Assembly (NCBI GenBank): GCA_947176755.1
Contig: CAMWRW010000017.1
Location: 1 to 34,480 of the forward strand
Length of the DNA: 34,480 nt
Source of the DNA: an uncultured Porphyromonadaceae bacterium
GTDB taxonomy: Bacteria > Bacteroidota > Bacteroidia > Bacteroidales > Muribaculaceae
Reading direction: 5' to 3'
Below, piece by piece: positions 16,001 through 22,732 of this stretch. The translations under genes and the position numbers were made by a program. How positions within the stretch are numbered: position 1 is the stretch's first letter; each line of letters starts with the position of its first letter. Under the pieces are notes generated by a model. It was not told where the DNA came from. It did not search any database and saw only the letters and a program-made list of their open reading frames with translations.

Positions 16001-16168
16001 GAGGGAGCCGAGCTCTGGCGCCCGATGGGTGTTGCCGTGATTGGAGGTCTGACCTTCTCCACCATCCTGACGCTACTCTTCGTTCCGGTGCTTTACTGCG
16101 TATTCGCCGGCCGCGGAGTGAAGAACTTCCGAAATAAGTTCCATCGCAAATTCGCCAAGAAAAATTAA
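13046..16168 (+). CDS. RND-family efflux transporter, HAE-1-like inner-membrane pump
   Basis: A full-length 1040-residue AcrB-like pump, the proton-driven component of the tripartite exporter. Twelve transmembrane segments in two halves flank two large periplasmic loops. TM4 carries the proton-relay pair D399/D400 in GMVVDDAIVVLEN, as in hydrophobe/amphiphile exporters rather than heavy-metal CusA types, and the TM10 region has GIVVKNGIVLIDYI with the matching Lys. A glycine/methionine-rich stretch, GGGMGGMGGQ (near residue 662-671), lies in the second periplasmic loop. Substrate cannot be told from sequence; drugs, bile salts or fatty acids are usual. Starts 35 bp after the fusion protein gene and ends 5 bp before the PII-like gene. 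Confidence 0.95.
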   Translation: MSLYGSAVKRPITTLLCFVTVIVLGLFSLSKLPIDLYPDIDTNTIMVITMYPGASAKDIEQNVTKPLENALNAVEHLKHITSTSRENTSVITLEFEYGYDIDVLTNDVRDKLDMVKSLLPDDSENPIIFKFSTDMIPICILSVQASESMSGLYKILDENVANPLARIDGVGTVSIAGAPKREIHIYVDPNRLEAYNLSVEQISSVIGAENRNIPGGSFDIGSNTYALRVQGEFDDSRQLEELPVGSYQGRVIYLKDVARVDDGLEERTQQSYINGVEGATIVIQKQSGANSVQISDKVKEILPRLEKNLPSDIKIGVVVDTSDNIRNTIASLVETVLYALLFVMIVVFLFLGRWRATVIIVITIPVSLIASFIYLFATGNTLNIISLSALSISIGMVVDDAIVVLENVTTHLERGARPKQAAIHGTNEVAVSVIASTLTLIAVFFPLTMVTGMTGVMFRQLGWMVTIMMIISTTCALSLTPMLCSQWLRTSKKGDKKKKNWYTPIENALNKFDNGYARLLQKVVSHRGVTILVCLGIFVGSVFLMRFVGTEFFPTQDNGRIGVNLELPIGSRVEYAQEVTSSLDSLWRTKYPEIEVISYTVGPASSDNTYASLSDNGAHIISMNIRLSSPTERERNITDIAADMREDLAVRYPDFKKVQVNVGGGMGGMGGQSSLDFEIYGYDFEETDSVASTLRQILLGIEGTADVRISRSDYQPEYQVDFDRDKLSMYGLNLQTAAMYLRNRINGATASQYREDGEEYDIKVMYSPEHRTQISDIENILIYTPSGQGIRLKELGTVVERFTPPTIERKDRERLVTVSAVVDGVPMSQVVTAAQAEIDQLHLPAGITIEIAGSFEDQQDSFGDLMMLGLLIILLVYIVMAAQFESFTYPGIIMTSLLFAFSGVFLILWLTGHTLNMMSMIGAIMLIGIVVKNGIVLIDYISLNRERGMSIRRAVIDGGRSRLRPVVMTTLTTILGMVPMALGTGEGAELWRPMGVAVIGGLTFSTILTLLFVPVLYCVFAGRGVKNFRNKFHRKFAKKN

Positions 16169-16173
16169 AGATT

Positions 16174-16467
16174 ATGACAGCAGTATTCATAGCCTACGAC
16201 CAGGCTCATCACGAGGCAGTCGTCGATATACTTGATCATCTCTCCTGCCGTGGGTTCACGGCTTTTACAGGAGTAACGGGACGTGGCAGCCGTACGGGGG
16301 ATCCCCATTACGGCAGCCATGCCTGGCCTTCGTTGGGAGCGGCCATGATGACCATCGTAGAGGATTCGCGTTTAGACCAACTCCTCTCGCAGCTCCATGA
16401 CCTCGATGTGGCAAACCCCTTGCTTGGCCTACGCGCATTCGCCTGGCCTATAGCGAGGACAATCTGA
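16174..16467 (+). CDS. PII-like small signalling protein linked to the RND pump
   Basis: A 97-residue protein with a PII/GlnB-like ferredoxin fold: MTAVFIAYDQ as strand 1, a helix (HHEAVVDILDHL), strand 2 (GFTAFTGVTG), a T-loop-like insert with GRGSRTGDPHYGSHAWP (about 36-52), strand 3 (AAMMTIVED), a second helix (RLDQLLSQLHDL), and a C-terminal LGLRAFAWPIA strand. PII-like proteins encoded next to RND exporters are known as a group (DUF3240 and PII-NG type). Classical ATP/2-oxoglutarate motifs and the uridylylation Tyr are not evident. The T-loop region has His and Asp residues (DPHYGSH) that could bind metal. It starts 5 bp after the pump gene and stops 7 bp before the S24 gene, so it is almost certainly translated from the pump transcript; it may gate the pump or sense its substrate. 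Confidence 0.75.
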   Translation: MTAVFIAYDQAHHEAVVDILDHLSCRGFTAFTGVTGRGSRTGDPHYGSHAWPSLGAAMMTIVEDSRLDQLLSQLHDLDVANPLLGLRAFAWPIARTI

Positions 16468-16474
16468 TTCGACC

Positions 16475-17257
16475 ATGAATCCTCGCTATTCTTTCTCTGA
16501 GCTTATACAGTTGTATTTCCGGAGTCAGGGAATCACGCAAGCTGAGGTTGCGCGTCGGCTCAATGTTTCCCCCGGTCTTGTCAACGCCCACTTTCTGGGC
16601 AGGAAGAATTTCGGTCGGAAAGCAGCCGAACAGTGGGAAGAGGCTTTTGGCCTCTCCCGCATCTGGCTTCTGACTTCAGGCCTCGGTTCGATGCTGACAA
16701 AAGAGCAGGAAGCATATTTACGGGCTGAGAATCCGGATGTCCTCGAAGTGTTGGGCATCGACAGTCGCTCCGATGTTACGCGTTCCAATGTCAAGTATCT
16801 CGGAAATGCCTACGGCGTCACTTCCGTTGATCCGGAGGTAATGATGGTCGATTATGTGCCGGTCAGCGCAACGGCCACATTTGTCGGCAGTCTTCAGGGC
16901 GACGATATGGAGCTTGACAAGATTCCGATCATTCCCACGCGCGACGAGCGCCTTGCAGGAACGGCCATCAAAGTGTTTGAAGTGGACGGCGACTCGATGA
17001 CTCCCACTGTGCCTGACAAGGCGCAGATTGTCACTCAAGAACTTCCTCCCGAGAAATGGCATTCGGCAAAAGGTGTGGTGGTTGCTGTTTATGACGATAT
17101 GGTGGTTGTGAAACGTGTGGCAAAAAATGCTTTGGCAAACGACAACTATATTGTGCTAAGCTCGGATAATCCCTTGTATGGAGAAATGAAAATTCCCTTG
17201 AGCGCGTTGCGCGGTCTGTTCAGCGCAAAACGCATCATCTCTTCCCGCCTTATCTGA
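16475..17257 (+). CDS. HTH and S24 (LexA/CI-like) transcriptional regulator
   Basis: A 260-residue protein with an N-terminal helix-turn-helix (GITQAEVARRLNVSPGLVNAHFLGRKNFG, about 19-47) and a C-terminal S24 domain. The catalytic dyad is present: S174 in VDGDSM and K213 in VVVKRV. In LexA and phage repressors this domain cleaves its own linker when activated by RecA. I see no clear Ala-Gly cleavage site at the usual spacing before the serine, and the residues after GDSMTP are PDKAQ rather than the usual xGD, so cleavage is uncertain. Chromosomal S24 regulators of this length are common in Bacteroidetes. It is last in the efflux unit, 7 bp after the PII-like gene, and is followed by a strong terminator. 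Confidence 0.88.
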   Translation: MNPRYSFSELIQLYFRSQGITQAEVARRLNVSPGLVNAHFLGRKNFGRKAAEQWEEAFGLSRIWLLTSGLGSMLTKEQEAYLRAENPDVLEVLGIDSRSDVTRSNVKYLGNAYGVTSVDPEVMMVDYVPVSATATFVGSLQGDDMELDKIPIIPTRDERLAGTAIKVFEVDGDSMTPTVPDKAQIVTQELPPEKWHSAKGVVVAVYDDMVVVKRVAKNALANDNYIVLSSDNPLYGEMKIPLSALRGLFSAKRIISSRLI

Positions 17258-17282
17258 CATAATCAGCGGTTATAATATATCG

Positions 17283-17325
17283 AAAGGAGCAGTGTGAAAT
17301 TCAATTTCTCACTGCTCCTTTTTAA
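17283..17325 (+). terminator. Terminator of the efflux operon
   Basis: A 12-bp perfect stem, AAAGGAGCAGTG (17283-17294) with CACTGCTCCTTT (17310-17321), is followed by TTTT. It begins 26 bases after the S24 stop and marks the likely end of the six-gene unit. Confidence 0.9.
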
Positions 17326-17355
17326 TGAGTCGCCGTCGTGAAACGCGGCATACAG

Positions 17356-17388
17356 AAAAACCCCTGAACCTCAATTGAAGTTCAGGGG
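17356..17388 (-). terminator. Terminator of the tRNA-Leu gene
   Basis: On the minus strand CCCCTGAAC pairs with GTTCAGGGG (17380-17388 with 17361-17369), followed by TTTTT (17360-17356). It starts 7 bases after the tRNA 3' end. Confidence 0.9.
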
Positions 17389-17395
17389 ATTGAAG

Positions 17396-17477
17396 TGCGC
17401 ACGAAAGGACTCGAACCTTCACGTCGCAAGACACCAGATCCTAAGTCTGGCGCGGCTACCAATTACGCCACGTGCGC
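17396..17477 (-). tRNA. tRNA-Leu (anticodon UAG)
   Basis: An 82-base class II tRNA cloverleaf. The acceptor stem is GCGCACG with CGTGCGC, the anticodon stem CCAGA/TCTGG encloses the loop CTTAGGA (anticodon TAG, complement of 17441-17443), there is a long variable arm, and the T arm is GAAGG-TTCGAGT-CCTTT. The long variable arm and UAG anticodon fit leucine (CUA/CUN codons). The CCA end is not encoded; the discriminator A73 is followed by CTT. Confidence 0.96.
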
Positions 17478-17489
17478 TCATTGCGATTG

Positions 17490-17522
17490 CAAAGTTAACA
17501 ATAAATCACTCAATATTCCAAA
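17490..17522 (-). promoter_or_regulatory. Promoter of tRNA-Leu
   Basis: On the minus strand TAACTTTG (17490-17497) is preceded by TTTG (17519-17522) at 21 bp spacing. The predicted start lies a few bases before the mature 5' end. Confidence 0.7.
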
Positions 17523-17650
17523 TTATTTGCAAAGTTTTTAGACAAGATTTATCTCCGTCTCCCACTTTATCCACGTTCCTTATCATATCTTTACTCAATG
17601 CGGGTTGATCGCTCACGCTAAGGGGTCGGCGCTGACGTGGGGATATGACA

Positions 17651-17680
17651 GAAGCGTCCGGTTTCACAACCAAACGCTTC
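17651..17680. other. Interrupted hairpin in the tRNA-Leu/fadD intergenic region
   Basis: GAAGCGT-cc-GGTT (17651-17663) mirrors AACC-aa-ACGCTTC (17668-17680), giving a 7+4 bp stem with one symmetric internal loop. The 17525-17912 region has no recognisable gene apart from a doubtful 39-codon ORF. Confidence 0.45.
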
Positions 17681-17718
17681 CTTAGTTTTCCATAATACTT
17701 TCGAACTAACCTAACATC

Positions 17719-17838
17719 ATGAAACGATTTTCTGTATTTATAACAGACCATCGGGTTGATTGGTTCAATCATTATGATAAAAATTTCAAGAGGCTTCCGG
17801 TCGGCAGCCCGGAAACCTCTTTATTAAGGATTTCTTAA
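17719..17838 (+). CDS. Possible 39-residue peptide of unknown function
   Basis: An ATG-initiated ORF encodes a basic, aromatic-rich peptide beginning MKRFSVFITDHRVDWFNHYD. It recalls no family. The fadD terminator hairpin (17788-17822) lies inside its second half, and I find only a weak -7-like element (TACTTTCG, 17696-17703) upstream without a matching -33, so expression is doubtful. It is listed because the surrounding 380 bases contain no other gene. Confidence 0.15.
   Translation: MKRFSVFITDHRVDWFNHYDKNFKRLPVGSPETSLLRIS
17777..17822 (-). terminator. Terminator of the acyl-CoA synthetase gene
   Basis: A 13-bp stem with one mismatch (17788-17800 with 17809-17822) encloses TCGGCAG-like loop bases. 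On the minus strand it is followed by GAAATTTTTAT. It lies about 90 bases after the fadD-like stop. Confidence 0.75.
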
Positions 17839-17912
17839 GAGTGTTGTCTATTTCAACATTATTATTTATTCCTCTGATTTCATTCTCCTTGGATAGGCGA
17901 ATCGGATCTATC

Positions 17913-19580
17913 TTACGGCTGATAGAGGAAGCGTTTGATTGAACGTTTAGGCGTCTTTTCAAATTCTTCCTGCATCAGTTTATAGCGCTTAATCTTTGAA
18001 TAAGCCGGCATTTCATCGTTAAGGGCCACAAGGTTCTGATCCATGACTTTCTCCAACGCATCGCTATCCATTCCTTCCATTCGGACTGCCTCCCAATCAG
18101 GAACTACGAGTGCAACCAGCGTGCCGGCTTCATCAATAACGAGCGATTCTGCCACATAGGGGAGATTATTCAGTTTCTGCTCGATTTCCTCGGGATATAT
18201 GTTCTGACCGGAGGGCCCTAAAATCATAGTCTTCGACCGTCCGAGGATTGAGATGAAGCCTTCGGCATCGATTAAGCCTCTATCCCCGGTATTCATCCAT
18301 CCTGAGTCATCCGGCATAACCTCTTTGGTGGCTTGCTCATTCTTATAATATCCTTTCATCACGTTCGCGCCACGCACCCATATATTGCCGGGGATGTTCT
18401 GCGGATCGGGAGAATCAATTTTCACTTCCATACGCTCCACGACGCGACCCACGGTTTGAGATTTCGCGGTTGCGGCACTCTCATAACTGATGAGAGGACC
18501 GCACTCTGTCATACCGTATCCGACAGTGAGTGGGAATCCAATCTTGTGGAGGAAATCTTCAACCTCCTTATTAAGGGGAGCTCCACCGACAATTATCTCT
18601 TCAAGATTTCCGCCAAAGGCCTGAATAAGATTATCTTTTACTTTGGCGAGCAAACGATCGTCGAGATAGGGAACCTTGAGGAGCACTTTCATCAATGGCT
18701 TATCCAGGAGGGGGAAGACCTTGTTACGGATAATTTTCTCAAGTATCAGCGGCACCGTGATAATGAGCTTGGGTTTCACTTCGGCGAATGCTCCGAGAAT
18801 AATTTTTGGAGAGGGGACTCGCGTCAGGAAATAACAATGGCAACCTCGACAGAATGGATGAAGCATTTCGATTACCATGCCATAGAGGTGGGCCAACGGC
18901 AGCATATTGACAATTCCGTCGCCCGGTTTAAAAAATTGAAGGTGGTCAAGACAGAATTCAACATTGCTCCACAAACTTCTGAACGGCAACATCACGCCCT
19001 TTGACATGCCTGTAGAGCCGCTCGTGTAATTAATCACCGCTATTTCTTCCGGGTCATCGTGATAATACTCAACATCCTTAGCCGTAAAGTCGTAGGGATA
19101 CTTGCGGCCGAAAAGCTCATTGAGATTATTGCGGGCTTCAGTCAGGGACTCACTGCGCGAAAGGGGCATTCCGAACTCGGATATATAAATCGCACCCATC
19201 AGACCCGGAAGTTGTGTTTCATCAAGATTCTCCCAGATAGCAGCATCCACGAAAAGAAGTTTCGCTCCGGAATGATCAATGAGATGATGGATGGTTTCGG
19301 GTTTGAATTCGTGAAGGATGGGCACGGCCACGATTCCGGCCGTGAGGCAAGCGAGAAACGTTACGCTCCAATTCGCAGAGTTTTTTCCACATATCGCCAC
19401 CTTATCACCCTTACGGAGACCGGCACTTTCGAACAGAATGTGAAGCTTCTCGATTTTCTCGGCCACATCCTTATACTGATAGTTGATTCCCCCCATATCG
19501 GAGAGCGACATTCTATCCCAGTTTTTTACGATAGCACGGGCGATGAGTTCATTCAACGAACCTGTTGTTTTCATAGGCAT
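17913..19580 (-). CDS. AMP-binding long-chain fatty acid-CoA ligase
   Basis: A 555-residue adenylate-forming enzyme that activates a carboxylic acid, most likely a fatty acid, to its CoA thioester through an acyl-adenylate. Motifs in order: the P-loop INYTSGSTGMSKGV (about 185-198), GYGMTECGP (about 350), the TGDRG aspartate, the hinge GRSKTMILGPSGQNIYPEEIE, and the C-terminal catalytic lysine in TPKRSIKRF. The length matches short bacterial FadD-like ligases. Exact chain-length preference cannot be read from sequence. The gene is 91 bp downstream of the thioredoxin lipoprotein gene, with a terminator hairpin between them, but I could not find a consensus promoter, so read-through is possible. 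Confidence 0.9.
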   Translation of the reverse strand: MPMKTTGSLNELIARAIVKNWDRMSLSDMGGINYQYKDVAEKIEKLHILFESAGLRKGDKVAICGKNSANWSVTFLACLTAGIVAVPILHEFKPETIHHLIDHSGAKLLFVDAAIWENLDETQLPGLMGAIYISEFGMPLSRSESLTEARNNLNELFGRKYPYDFTAKDVEYYHDDPEEIAVINYTSGSTGMSKGVMLPFRSLWSNVEFCLDHLQFFKPGDGIVNMLPLAHLYGMVIEMLHPFCRGCHCYFLTRVPSPKIILGAFAEVKPKLIITVPLILEKIIRNKVFPLLDKPLMKVLLKVPYLDDRLLAKVKDNLIQAFGGNLEEIIVGGAPLNKEVEDFLHKIGFPLTVGYGMTECGPLISYESAATAKSQTVGRVVERMEVKIDSPDPQNIPGNIWVRGANVMKGYYKNEQATKEVMPDDSGWMNTGDRGLIDAEGFISILGRSKTMILGPSGQNIYPEEIEQKLNNLPYVAESLVIDEAGTLVALVVPDWEAVRMEGMDSDALEKVMDQNLVALNDEMPAYSKIKRYKLMQEEFEKTPKRSIKRFLYQP

Positions 19581-19631
19581 TTAATATTAAGTCTTAGGTT
19601 ATAGGGCGGGCCATAATCATCAGGCCCTATA

Positions 19632-19666
19632 AGAATGGAAAGGAAACATCTGTTTCCTCCCATTCT
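19632..19666 (-). terminator. Hairpin after the thioredoxin lipoprotein gene
   Basis: AGAATGG and AGGAAAC pair with GTTTCCT and CCATTCT (arms 19632-19647 and 19652-19666), a 14-bp interrupted stem just after the stop. The following T-run is poor, so termination may be partial. Confidence 0.5.
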
Positions 19667-19671
19667 CAAAG

Positions 19672-20685
19672 TCATTTGCTTTTTTCCGAAAGCAAAGTTT
19701 CAAGTCGGGCGTCAATGGAAGCGACCGACTCACCGCGACTGATTATACGTCCGTCAGGACCGATCAGCATCAAGTGAGGAATACCGGAGAATCCGTAGAT
19801 ATCATACGGGGTGCGACCGGTGTTGTAAAGAATTTTCCAGGGAATATTCTTTTTCTCGACCATGGCTCGCGTATCTTCAGGATTATCGCGGACGGCTACA
19901 CCGACAATCTCAACACCCTGTGAGTTACGCCGAGCGTAAAGGTCAGCCAGTTCAGGAATCTCTTTGATACAATAAGGACACCAGCTTGCCCAGAAATCCA
20001 CAATAGTGTAATTTCCGGGCAGGACATACTTTGACAAAGACACCTTTCTTCCCGAGACCGTTTCTCCGTTGAAATCCTTATAGACTGAACCTTGAGCCGT
20101 TGCTGCCCGGAGACGGGCAGCGGCGGCATATTGGCGGACCTTGGGCATTTGCTTAAAGCTCGGATCCGCCACCGCCAGCATACTGTCGACTGCCGAAGGC
20201 TCGGCATATTTTATCCATTCCACGCCAAACCACTGAGAAAGCACGTTATCCCTATTCTCGGTATAAAGACGCTCAACCTCAGCGAGATAAATCGGCATGT
20301 CATTAAGATTCTCAATGGAATCAAGACGGGCAATCATGGTTGCGAAACGGTCGTTAAGAGGCGTGCCGACGGCGACTCCCGTTGAATCCGAGACTTCCGC
20401 CCGGCCCTCTTCCGACACGCAATAGGCACGCAGTCTTCCGTCGACCATCACCTGCAATAATCTCGAGCCTTTCCCCGTGAGAGAGTCTGCAAGCAGGAAC
20501 TCAACTTTTCCATCCTTGACATCCGCAGTGGCGACCACGGAGGAGTCGGAATATGAAATAAGCTCTACTTTCTTCCCTTCAAACTTTTCGGGAAGAGACA
20601 TAGTTATTCTCGACTCTTTTCGACAAGAGGAAAAAATCACGGCGACAATGACCGAAAGCAGGGGGATGATATGGCGGAATCTCAT
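19672..20685 (-). CDS. TlpA-like thioredoxin lipoprotein
   Basis: A 337-residue envelope protein from ATG 20685. The lipobox IFSSC puts the lipidated Cys at residue 21. An N-terminal beta-rich DUF4369-like domain (about 25-110) and a helical linker precede a thioredoxin fold with the redox motif CPYC at 236-239 in VDFWASWCPYC, and a cis-Pro in GIPHLML. Such TlpA/ResA-like proteins reduce or exchange disulfides in the periplasm. A longer frame up to 20724 would overlap the upstream gene and add residues before the signal peptide, so I reject it. The gene lies 33 bp after a cysteine-desulfidase-like gene and is probably co-transcribed with it. Confidence 0.9.
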   Translation of the reverse strand: MRFRHIIPLLSVIVAVIFSSCRKESRITMSLPEKFEGKKVELISYSDSSVVATADVKDGKVEFLLADSLTGKGSRLLQVMVDGRLRAYCVSEEGRAEVSDSTGVAVGTPLNDRFATMIARLDSIENLNDMPIYLAEVERLYTENRDNVLSQWFGVEWIKYAEPSAVDSMLAVADPSFKQMPKVRQYAAAARLRAATAQGSVYKDFNGETVSGRKVSLSKYVLPGNYTIVDFWASWCPYCIKEIPELADLYARRNSQGVEIVGVAVRDNPEDTRAMVEKKNIPWKILYNTGRTPYDIYGFSGIPHLMLIGPDGRIISRGESVASIDARLETLLSEKSK

Positions 20686-20717
20686 AAATCGAATCTGTTC
20701 TATATTGTAACAATAGT

Positions 20718-21998
20718 TTAACAACCTTTGTTGACCATAATATTGAGTACGAGCGTATCTGTCTGAGTCATGGCATCTTTTCCAATCGACGTCAGGTTGC
20801 GGATCGTCTCGTCAATACTGTCGCACACGATCCCTTCAGCGGAAGAAACGCATTTGTTGTTCATGGCGAGCATTGCCGACATCAGAGCCGTCGACACTCC
20901 GGAGGTGACTTTAAGCGAACAGGCGGGTTTCGCGCCGTCACATATCATTCCGGTCAGATTGGCCACCATATTTTTAATTGCCGAGCAGACGTGTTGGAAA
21001 TCTCCACCCATGAGATGGACAATTCCGGCAGCAGCCCCCGTGGATGCCACCACGCAACCGCAAAGACCGGAGAGAGGCCCCAAGCTCTGTTTGATATAAA
21101 TGCTCGTAAGATGCGACAGGATCAGCGCCCTGACAAGGTCTTCACGTGACGATCCGACTTCACGGGCATAGCATACGACAGGGAGCGTGGTTGTGATTCC
21201 CTGATTTCCGCTTCCGGAATTCGACATCACAGCCACGGGAGCGCCACCCATTCGCGCGTCGCAGGCGGCAGAGGTAGTGGCAAGAATGCGTTCGATCGGG
21301 GAATTGCCGAAAAGCGATTTTCCGCAAAGAGTTATCGTTGAGCCCAGCCCATGACCGTAGTTTCCTTCAAGAGCGACTTGCGCCGCCGCCAGATTCATAT
21401 CCGCCGCCTCCAGAATGAATTCAAGTTCCTCAACAGACGTCTCCATAGCGAAGTCATAGACTGTCTTTTCATCCAGTTCTACTTTACCGCCGGCATCCTC
21501 GCTGCCGGAGACAGTTTTATCAAGGAGAACTTCACCGTCTCGTTCGAGCCGGATAAAATTTTGATGTGATTCGGATATCACGGCCTTTGCCGCGTGCCCG
21601 GCGCCTTCTGCAACGACCTCGATATGAAGAATCGAAGGAGGATTAGGATGATGATGAATCGCAATTCTTTTTTCGGCAATATAGTTGCGGCCGGCCTCAA
21701 GGGATTCGGGGGTAATGTCGCGAAGCACTTCCAGGCCATATTCCGAACGGCCAACGATAGCTCCGAGGGCGACGGCGATTGGAAGACCAATCATTCCTGT
21801 GCCGGGGATTCCGACTCCCATCGCATTCTTAATAATATTTCCGCTCAAGGTTAGGGTCAGTTTCTCCGGGAGAGATCCTAAGAGTTCCGTGGCTCGGGCG
21901 ACACAGAGGGAAACTGCCGCGGGCTCCGTACATCCGATGGCGGGCACCACCTCGCGGTTGATAAGTTCGAGTATTTTTCGTGTTTTTTCAGGTTTCAT
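20718..21998 (-). CDS. L-cysteine desulfidase / serine dehydratase alpha-like (CyuA, UPF0597)
   Basis: A 426-residue protein of the UPF0597/CyuA family, iron-sulfur enzymes that eliminate sulfide from L-cysteine to give pyruvate and ammonia. Family Cys residues are in place: C23 in GCTEP, C315 (with C313) in GLCGCVVASTG, and C353 and C360 in MICDGAKPAC, consistent with a [4Fe-4S] cluster. Glycine-rich SNSGSGNQG (about 259-267) is another family block. Serine dehydratase activity cannot be excluded from sequence. The gene starts 16 bp after tdk and ends 33 bp before a periplasmic thioredoxin lipoprotein. Confidence 0.9.
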   Translation of the reverse strand: MKPEKTRKILELINREVVPAIGCTEPAAVSLCVARATELLGSLPEKLTLTLSGNIIKNAMGVGIPGTGMIGLPIAVALGAIVGRSEYGLEVLRDITPESLEAGRNYIAEKRIAIHHHPNPPSILHIEVVAEGAGHAAKAVISESHQNFIRLERDGEVLLDKTVSGSEDAGGKVELDEKTVYDFAMETSVEELEFILEAADMNLAAAQVALEGNYGHGLGSTITLCGKSLFGNSPIERILATTSAACDARMGGAPVAVMSNSGSGNQGITTTLPVVCYAREVGSSREDLVRALILSHLTSIYIKQSLGPLSGLCGCVVASTGAAAGIVHLMGGDFQHVCSAIKNMVANLTGMICDGAKPACSLKVTSGVSTALMSAMLAMNNKCVSSAEGIVCDSIDETIRNLTSIGKDAMTQTDTLVLNIMVNKGC

Positions 21999-22013
21999 GG
22001 TATGTTATGGTTA

Positions 22014-22634
22014 TTACAGCGGGAGACGTCCCTGACTGCTTTGCTCTATTTTTTTGTTACGCCAGCAACGCCGGCAAACTGCGATATATCTTTCGTTACC
22101 TCCGATCTCAACCTGTTCGCCTTCCGTAATTATTTCTCCACGACTGTTGACACGGGCATTGACAATCGTTTTGCGGCCGCAGGTGCAGGTTGATTTCACT
22201 TCCTCAATCGAATCAGCTATTTCCAAAAGGCGCTTTGACCCGTCGAACAAACGAGTTCTGAAATCCGTCCGCAAACCGTAACAAACGACATTGATGCCAA
22301 AATCATCGACTGCTTGGGCGAGTTGGTCGACTTGCAGCGGCGTAAGGAACTGGGCTTCGTCGACAAGAACCCATTCCGGGGCGCCCATCTGATCGTCGCG
22401 CATTCTATAAATCATCTCATAGAGATTCGAATCGGAATATATCCAGCTGCATTCGCGCTCGATTCCAATACGCGACCGAATCACATTCTTATTGTCTCGC
22501 GTATCAACAACCGGCTTGAAACACCGATAGGCCATTCCGCGTTCTTCGAAGTTATAGGCTGTCGTTAGTAGCAAGGCCGTTTTGGCGGAGCCCATCGTGC
22601 CGTATCGAAAGTAAAGTTTGCCTATTCTTTTCAT
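22014..22634 (-). CDS. tdk: Thymidine kinase, type II
   Basis: A 206-residue enzyme that phosphorylates thymidine for the salvage pathway. YGTMGSAKTALLL (11-23) is the Walker A region, VLVDEAQFL (89-97) the DEAQF motif, and CTC (150-152) plus CRRC (187-190) provide the four zinc ligands of the lasso domain. The usual glycine before the Walker lysine is alanine (A17 before K18). The rest of the family pattern is intact, so activity is likely. The gene lies 98 bp after nth and 16 bp before the cysteine desulfidase gene. Confidence 0.93.
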   Translation of the reverse strand: MKRIGKLYFRYGTMGSAKTALLLTTAYNFEERGMAYRCFKPVVDTRDNKNVIRSRIGIERECSWIYSDSNLYEMIYRMRDDQMGAPEWVLVDEAQFLTPLQVDQLAQAVDDFGINVVCYGLRTDFRTRLFDGSKRLLEIADSIEEVKSTCTCGRKTIVNARVNSRGEIITEGEQVEIGGNERYIAVCRRCWRNKKIEQSSQGRLPL

Positions 22635-22732
22635 TTCATGAGTCGGAGATAAAGGTTGTGGTGTCGGAGAGAAGTCAAGTCGAGCCGCGTCAAGGATGAC
22701 TGAAAAAGAAGCCGGGAGTCAGAGGGAAACGT

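Noticed and set aside
17506-17772. 88-codon minus-strand ORF
   Set aside because: It overlaps the tRNA-Leu promoter region and an intergenic hairpin, and the peptide shows no family pattern.
18333-19004. 223-codon plus-strand ORF
   Set aside because: It is antisense to the acyl-CoA synthetase gene and has no start context or recognisable motif.
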